NCBI GenBank assembly: GCA_964384675.1
Contig: CAYLNK010000272.1
Location: 1-9,555 of the forward strand
Length of the DNA stretch: 9,555 nucleotides
Source of the DNA: CAYLNK01 sp964384675
Lineage (GTDB): Bacteria > Acidobacteriota > Thermoanaerobaculia > UBA5066
Direction of reading: 5' to 3'
A program made the translations under genes and the position numbers. Numbering within the stretch: position 1 is the stretch's first letter; every line of letters starts with the position of its first letter. The notes beneath the pieces were generated by a model, which made no database searches, was not told the origin of the DNA, and saw only the letters and a list, made by a program, of their open reading frames with translations. Positions 5,629 to 9,555 of the stretch are shown piece after piece.

Positions 5629-8600
5629 ATGCCGCCGGCGTCGGAACGGCCCCCGGAGCATGCCGAGCGCGTCCAGGCCGCGACCTTCCGGATCGCCGAG
5701 GCGGTGGCGGCCACCGAGAGCCTGAAGGAGCTGTACGCGAGCATCCACGCCATCGTGGGCGGGCTGATGGAAGCCGCCAACCTCTACATCGCCCTCCGGG
5801 GTCCGGGCCCGGACTTCCTGAGCTTCCCGTACTTCGTGGACGAGGTGGACGAGCCGTTCCCGCCCAAGCCGCTCGGGAAGGGGCTCACGGAGTACGTCCT
5901 CCGGACGGGGCAACCCCTCCTCGCCTCTCCGCAGGTGTTCGAGCAGCTCGTCGCCTCCGGGGACGTGGAGAGGATCGGGAGCGACTCGGTCGACTGGCTC
6001 GGCGTCCCCCTCCTCGGCCGCGACGGGACGATCGGCGTCCTCGCGGTCCAGTCGTACTCGGGCCAGGTGCGCTACACCGAGGAGGACCGCGACCTCCTGG
6101 TCTTCGTCTCCTCCCAGATCGCGCACGCCATCGACCGCAAGCGTGCCGAGGAGGCCCTGCGCGAGAGCGAGCTGAGGCTGCGGACCCTCGTGGCCACGCT
6201 CCCCGATCTGATCCTGGTGCTGGATCGCGAGGGCCGCTACCTCGAGATCCACGCCCCCCGGGCCGAGAACCTGATCCTGCCGAAGGAGACCCTGCTGGGC
6301 CGCACGATCCCGGAGTTCCTGCCGGCTCCCGTCACGGCCGTCTGGCTCGAGGCCATCGACGCCTGTCTCCGGGACGGGACCCCGAGGGCGCTCGAGTACT
6401 CGCTCGACGTCCTGGCGGGGCCGCGGAACTTCGAGGCCCGCATCGTGCCGTACATGGCCCACGCGGTGATGACCGTGATCCGCGACGTGACCGAAGCGGC
6501 GCGGGCGGCCGAGGCGCTCCGTGCCGCCGAGGCGGACCTGAAGCGCCTCACCGACAACATGGTCGACGTGATCAGCCAGGTCGACCTGTCGGGCCGGTTC
6601 CAGTTCCTGAGCCCGTCGCACGCGATCATCACCGGCTGGCCCCCGGAAGAGCTCCTCGGGGCCAGCGCGCTCGACCTGGTGCATCCCGACGACCGGGAGA
6701 GGCTCCGCGACAAGCTGCTGCGCGGGGCCGCGACCGGCAAGGCCGGCACCGCGGAGTACCGGTATCGGATCCGGAACGGCAGCTACATCTGGGTCGAGAC
6801 GGTGTCCAACACCCTGCGGGGGACCGACGGCCTGCCGCAGGCCTTCGTCCTCGGATCGCGCGACGTCACGGCCCGCAAGAGGGCCGAGGCCGTCCTCGCC
6901 GTCCTCCACGAGACGGAGCGGAGGATCCTCCGGCACGAGCCGATCGACCGGATCCTGCAGTTCATCTGTGACGAGGTGGCGGCCCGCTTCGAGCTTCCGG
7001 TCGTCTGGATCGGCTCGAAGGAGGCGGACGGCGCGATCCGGCAGCGTGCGGTGGCGGGGCCCCTGGGCGACTTCGTGCGGCAACGCCGGTTCCGCTGGGA
7101 CGACACGCCCGAAGGGCACGGCCCGAGCGGGGAGGCCATCCGGACCTTGTTGCCCGTCGTCATCGCGACCAGGGCCGACGAGCGGGTCTCCGCCTGGCGG
7201 GACGGCGTCGAGGAGTTCCGGCTCGGCTCCGGCCTGTCCATCCCGCTCGTCGTGAACGGAGCGGTGCTCGGCGTGCTCGCCAGCTACTCCGCCCGCCCGC
7301 ACGCGTACGGCGAGGAGACGACCCACCTGCTCACGCGCTTCGCCGACCAGGCGGCCCTGGCCCTCGTCGAGGCCGAGCAGCACGAGAGGATCGAGCTCCA
7401 GACGGCTGCCCTCGAGGCGGCGGCCAACGCGGTCGTGATCACCGACCGGGAGGGCCGGATCGAGTGGGTCAACCCCGCGTTCACCGAGCTGACCGGGTGG
7501 TTGCCGGGCGAGGTCCTCGGCCAGACGCCCCGGATCCTCAAGTCCGGCGTCCAGGCCTCCCACTACTACACGACGCTCTGGGAGACGATCCTGGCGGGGA
7601 AGGTCTGGCGGGGGGAGCTCGACAACCGGCGCAAGGACGGCGCGGTCTACGCCGAGGAGCAGACCATCACGCCGGTGCGCGGCGCCGACGGCGAGATCCG
7701 TCATTTCGTCTCGATCAAGCAGGACGTGACGGCGAGGCGGCAGAACGAGGAGCGCGTGCGCCACCTGGCCCTGCACGACCCGCTCACCGACCTGGCGAAC
7801 CGCCCCGCGTTCGAGGAGGCCCTGGCCCGGACGGTGGACCGGGCGCGGCGCGGGGCGCCCTCGTCGCTCCTCTTCCTCGACGTGGACAACTTCAAGGTCG
7901 TCAACGACGCCCTCGGGCACCCCGCCGGGGACCGTGTCCTGATCGAGCTGGCCCGCCTCATCGTGACGCTCCTGCGACCCGGCGATCAGGTGGCCCGGTT
8001 CGGCGGCGACGAGTTCGCCGTCCTCCTCGAGGGGACTCCCCTCGAGGGGGCCCGTCTGACGGCCGAGCGCCTCCGTCGCGGCGTCGACGAGCACCGCTTC
8101 CTCGTCGGCGACCGTGCCTTCGACCTGGGGGTCAGCGTCGGCGTGGTCCCGGTGGATGGCGCGGCCGACGCTCCCTCCCTGATGGCGGTGGCCGACTCGG
8201 CGCTCTATTCCGCCAAGGAGAAGGGTCGCAACCGGGTGATCGTCGTGGAGAACGCGGCGGGCGCCACCTCCCCGCTCTCCGAGGCGGGGCGCCAGGCGTC
8301 TCTGATCAAGGAGGCCCTCCGCGAGGACCGCTTCGTCCTCCACTACCAGCCGATCTTCCGGCTCGACGACGGAAAGGCGGTGCACTACGAAGCGCTCATC
8401 CGGATGCGCGAGGGGCTGGAGGACGTCATCGCCCCGGGCGTCTTCCTTCCGGCCGCGGAGCGATTCGGCCTGATGTCGCACGTCGACGGCTGGGTGGTGA
8501 GGCGTGTCCTGGGGCTCCTGGCGAGGCGTCCGGACGTGGAGATCTTCGTCAACCTCTCGGGTGCCAGCCTGGGTGACGAGAACCTCCTCTCGGAGATCGA

Positions 8601-9045
8601 GGAGCTCGTGACCGCGAGCGGGCTCGCGCCCGGGCACCTGGCCTTCGAGATCACCGAGACGACGGCGGTGCGCGACATCGTGGCGGCACGCGAGTGGATG
8701 CGCCGTCTCAAGGAGCGAGGCTGCCGGTTCGCGCTCGACGACTTCGGGATCGGCTTCTCCTCCTTCTCCTACCTCCAGAGCCTGCCCGCGGACTACGTGA
8801 AGATCGACGGCTCGTTCATCCGGGGCGTGGAGAACGACCCGGCAGCCCGGGCCCTCGTGCGGGCGATCGACACCGTGGCTCACACGCTCGGCAAGGAGAC
8901 GATCGCCGAGTGTGTCGAGAGCCTCGCCTGCGTCGACACCCTCGTCGAGCTCGGAGTCGAGTGCGGGCAGGGGTTCGCGCTCGGCGCGCCGGCCCTGGAG
9001 CTGCGGCCCGCCGGCTCCGACCATCTGCCGGCGGTCAAGCCGTAG
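5629..9045 (+). CDS. Cytoplasmic multi-sensor c-di-GMP cyclase/phosphodiesterase (GAF-PAS-PAS-GAF-PAS-GGDEF-EAL)
   Basis: From ATG 5629 this is 1138 residues; an in-frame ATG at 5611 would add six, but the AGGAG at 5616-5620 supports 5629. Approximate domains: GAF 5-170, PAS 185-295, PAS with PAC 305-425, GAF 430-585, PAS with PAC 590-705, GGDEF 710-870, EAL 885-1128. The cyclase motif is canonical (RFGGDEF, GGDEF at 792-796), preceded by an RxxD I-site (RPGD, 783-786) at the standard five-residue spacing, so product inhibition is expected. The EAL domain keeps YEAL (Glu921), the Asn in FVNLSG, the Glu in EITET, LDDFG (Asp1037-Asp1038), VKIDG, AECVE and GQGF, the metal-binding and catalytic set. 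Both activities therefore look possible, with sensor domains deciding the net direction. No transmembrane segment or signal peptide is seen, so the inputs are intracellular. It is the only gene of its transcription unit visible here. Confidence 0.93.
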   Translation: MPPASERPPEHAERVQAATFRIAEAVAATESLKELYASIHAIVGGLMEAANLYIALRGPGPDFLSFPYFVDEVDEPFPPKPLGKGLTEYVLRTGQPLLASPQVFEQLVASGDVERIGSDSVDWLGVPLLGRDGTIGVLAVQSYSGQVRYTEEDRDLLVFVSSQIAHAIDRKRAEEALRESELRLRTLVATLPDLILVLDREGRYLEIHAPRAENLILPKETLLGRTIPEFLPAPVTAVWLEAIDACLRDGTPRALEYSLDVLAGPRNFEARIVPYMAHAVMTVIRDVTEAARAAEALRAAEADLKRLTDNMVDVISQVDLSGRFQFLSPSHAIITGWPPEELLGASALDLVHPDDRERLRDKLLRGAATGKAGTAEYRYRIRNGSYIWVETVSNTLRGTDGLPQAFVLGSRDVTARKRAEAVLAVLHETERRILRHEPIDRILQFICDEVAARFELPVVWIGSKEADGAIRQRAVAGPLGDFVRQRRFRWDDTPEGHGPSGEAIRTLLPVVIATRADERVSAWRDGVEEFRLGSGLSIPLVVNGAVLGVLASYSARPHAYGEETTHLLTRFADQAALALVEAEQHERIELQTAALEAAANAVVITDREGRIEWVNPAFTELTGWLPGEVLGQTPRILKSGVQASHYYTTLWETILAGKVWRGELDNRRKDGAVYAEEQTITPVRGADGEIRHFVSIKQDVTARRQNEERVRHLALHDPLTDLANRPAFEEALARTVDRARRGAPSSLLFLDVDNFKVVNDALGHPAGDRVLIELARLIVTLLRPGDQVARFGGDEFAVLLEGTPLEGARLTAERLRRGVDEHRFLVGDRAFDLGVSVGVVPVDGAADAPSLMAVADSALYSAKEKGRNRVIVVENAAGATSPLSEAGRQASLIKEALREDRFVLHYQPIFRLDDGKAVHYEALIRMREGLEDVIAPGVFLPAAERFGLMSHVDGWVVRRVLGLLARRPDVEIFVNLSGASLGDENLLSEIEELVTASGLAPGHLAFEITETTAVRDIVAAREWMRRLKERGCRFALDDFGIGFSSFSYLQSLPADYVKIDGSFIRGVENDPAARALVRAIDTVAHTLGKETIAECVESLACVDTLVELGVECGQGFALGAPALELRPAGSDHLPAVKP

Positions 9046-9055
9046 CGGACGAAGC

Positions 9056-9081
9056 GCCGCGGAGGGGGCCCCTGCCGCGGC
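9056..9081. terminator. Strong GC hairpin between convergent genes, possible bidirectional terminator
   Basis: GCCGCGG (9056-9062) pairs with CCGCGGC (9075-9081). Inside this, AGGG (9063-9066) pairs with CCCT (9070-9073), with one bulged G at 9074 and a three-base loop. It lies 11 bases past the stop of the GGDEF-EAL gene and 15 bases past the stop of the minus-strand gene, so it could serve both. No T-tract follows on either strand, so termination by this element alone is uncertain. Confidence 0.5.
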
Positions 9082-9095
9082 CTCGGGACGCCCGG

Positions 9096-9555
9096 TCAGC
9101 GCCCCGGACCGTAGCGCCGGCGAAGGGCCTGCTCTTCCTTCTTGACCGCCTCGGCGCGGGACTTCAGGGCGTTGGCGTGGCCCGCGACGCTGGCGAGCTG
9201 GCCGGCGGGATCCGGAGATCCGATCGCCGCCCGCAGCGAGCGGAGCATCTCCAGCGCGTCGTCCAGGCTGCCCAGGCTCTCGCCGTGGTGAGCGGCGCAC
9301 GCGGCGGGCGGCGTCAGGGCAGCGAGCTTCACCTTCGCCGCTTCCGTCTCGCGGATCAGGTCGTCGAGGCTCGACGTGTCGCCCCTCACGAGGGCTGCCG
9401 CCATCTCGCTGGCCATCCCCTCCGCGTCGCCGCTCATCTTCCCGGGCTGGATCTGGTCCACCGCGTCGAGGTACGCCGTGACCGCTACCCGGTCCGCGTC
9501 GGGAGGGGCGCTCGGGGACTGGGCCTCGGGTACGCGCGGGGCGGGTCCCGGCGCG
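9096..9555 (-). CDS. Unrecognised helical protein, 5'-partial (runs off the right edge)
   Basis: The frame is open from the right edge to a TGA at 9096-9098, giving 152 visible residues. A GTG at 9459-9461 is possible but unlikely as the start: helical sequence continues upstream of it (RVAVTAYLDAV, then DQIQPGK) with no Shine-Dalgarno. The first 20 or so visible residues are Pro/Ala-rich, like a linker after a signal peptide or lipobox, but that part is not visible. The remainder looks all-helical with little beta tendency. It contains a CAAHH motif (Cys codon 9297-9299, His-His codons 9285-9290) after a Thr-Pro-Pro turn, and a charged C-terminal helix ending EEQALRRRYGPGR. I cannot name a family. 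A small periplasmic or lipoprotein helical bundle is one guess. It is convergent with the c-di-GMP gene, with 50 bp between stops. Confidence 0.7.
   Translation of the reverse strand, partial: APGPAPRVPEAQSPSAPPDADRVAVTAYLDAVDQIQPGKMSGDAEGMASEMAAALVRGDTSSLDDLIRETEAAKVKLAALTPPAACAAHHGESLGSLDDALEMLRSLRAAIGSPDPAGQLASVAGHANALKSRAEAVKKEEQALRRRYGPGR

Noticed and set aside
5083..9300. Very long minus-strand open frame (about 1400 codons) opposite the c-di-GMP gene
   Set aside because: It is antisense to a gene with unmistakable GAF/PAS/GGDEF/EAL motifs. Its translation is Arg/Gly/Pro/Glu-rich low-complexity sequence with no domain, and it also crosses the tetR start in another frame. It is a product of high GC.
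1..9555. tRNA or rRNA genes, CRISPR arrays, insertion sequences, integration sites
   Set aside because: Read through for repeat-spacer patterns, transposase motifs, terminal repeats and tRNA-like folds; nothing convincing was seen.

Overview
The window is GC-rich bacterial chromosome with tightly packed genes, long spurious open frames on both strands, and short intergenic gaps that are the only AT-richer patches. GC content and gene types suit groups such as Acidobacteriota, Myxococcota or Gemmatimonadota. No rRNA, tRNA or other phylogenetic marker is present, so this placement is inference.

Layout. (1) 1-4401 (+) is the C-terminal 1466 residues of a PfaC/Pfa3-type subunit of a polyunsaturated-fatty-acid (PUFA) synthase or related secondary-lipid synthase; its N-terminus lies outside the window. 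It carries two FabA-like double-hotdog dehydratases, then a polyketide-synthase-type dehydratase, then a fused PlsC/AGPAT acyltransferase. (2) 4402-4463 holds a GC-rich hairpin, a strong sigma70-type promoter and an imperfect 20-bp palindrome in its spacer. (3) 4464-4946 (+) is a small SRPBCC (START/Bet v1-like) protein, probably translated from a leaderless mRNA. (4) 4904-5551 (-) is a TetR-family repressor gene, convergent with the SRPBCC gene and overlapping its end by 43 bp. (5) 5552-5628 is a divergent control region. (6) 5629-9045 (+) is a large soluble c-di-GMP enzyme with order GAF-PAS-PAS-GAF-PAS-GGDEF-EAL and both catalytic domains apparently intact. (7) 9046-9095 holds a strong hairpin between convergent genes. 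(8) 9096-9555 (-) is the C-terminal part of an unrecognised helical protein running off the right edge.

How the genes may work together. The synthase fragment suggests an assembly line whose last domain could move the finished acyl chain straight onto a lysophospholipid, joining synthesis to membrane incorporation. The TetR/SRPBCC pair looks like a self-contained ligand-responsive module: the palindrome sits where a repressor would block RNA polymerase, and the TetR gene is adjacent. Whether the module responds to the lipid product is unknown. The c-di-GMP protein appears to be a separate transcription unit. No mobile element, CRISPR array or RNA gene was seen.
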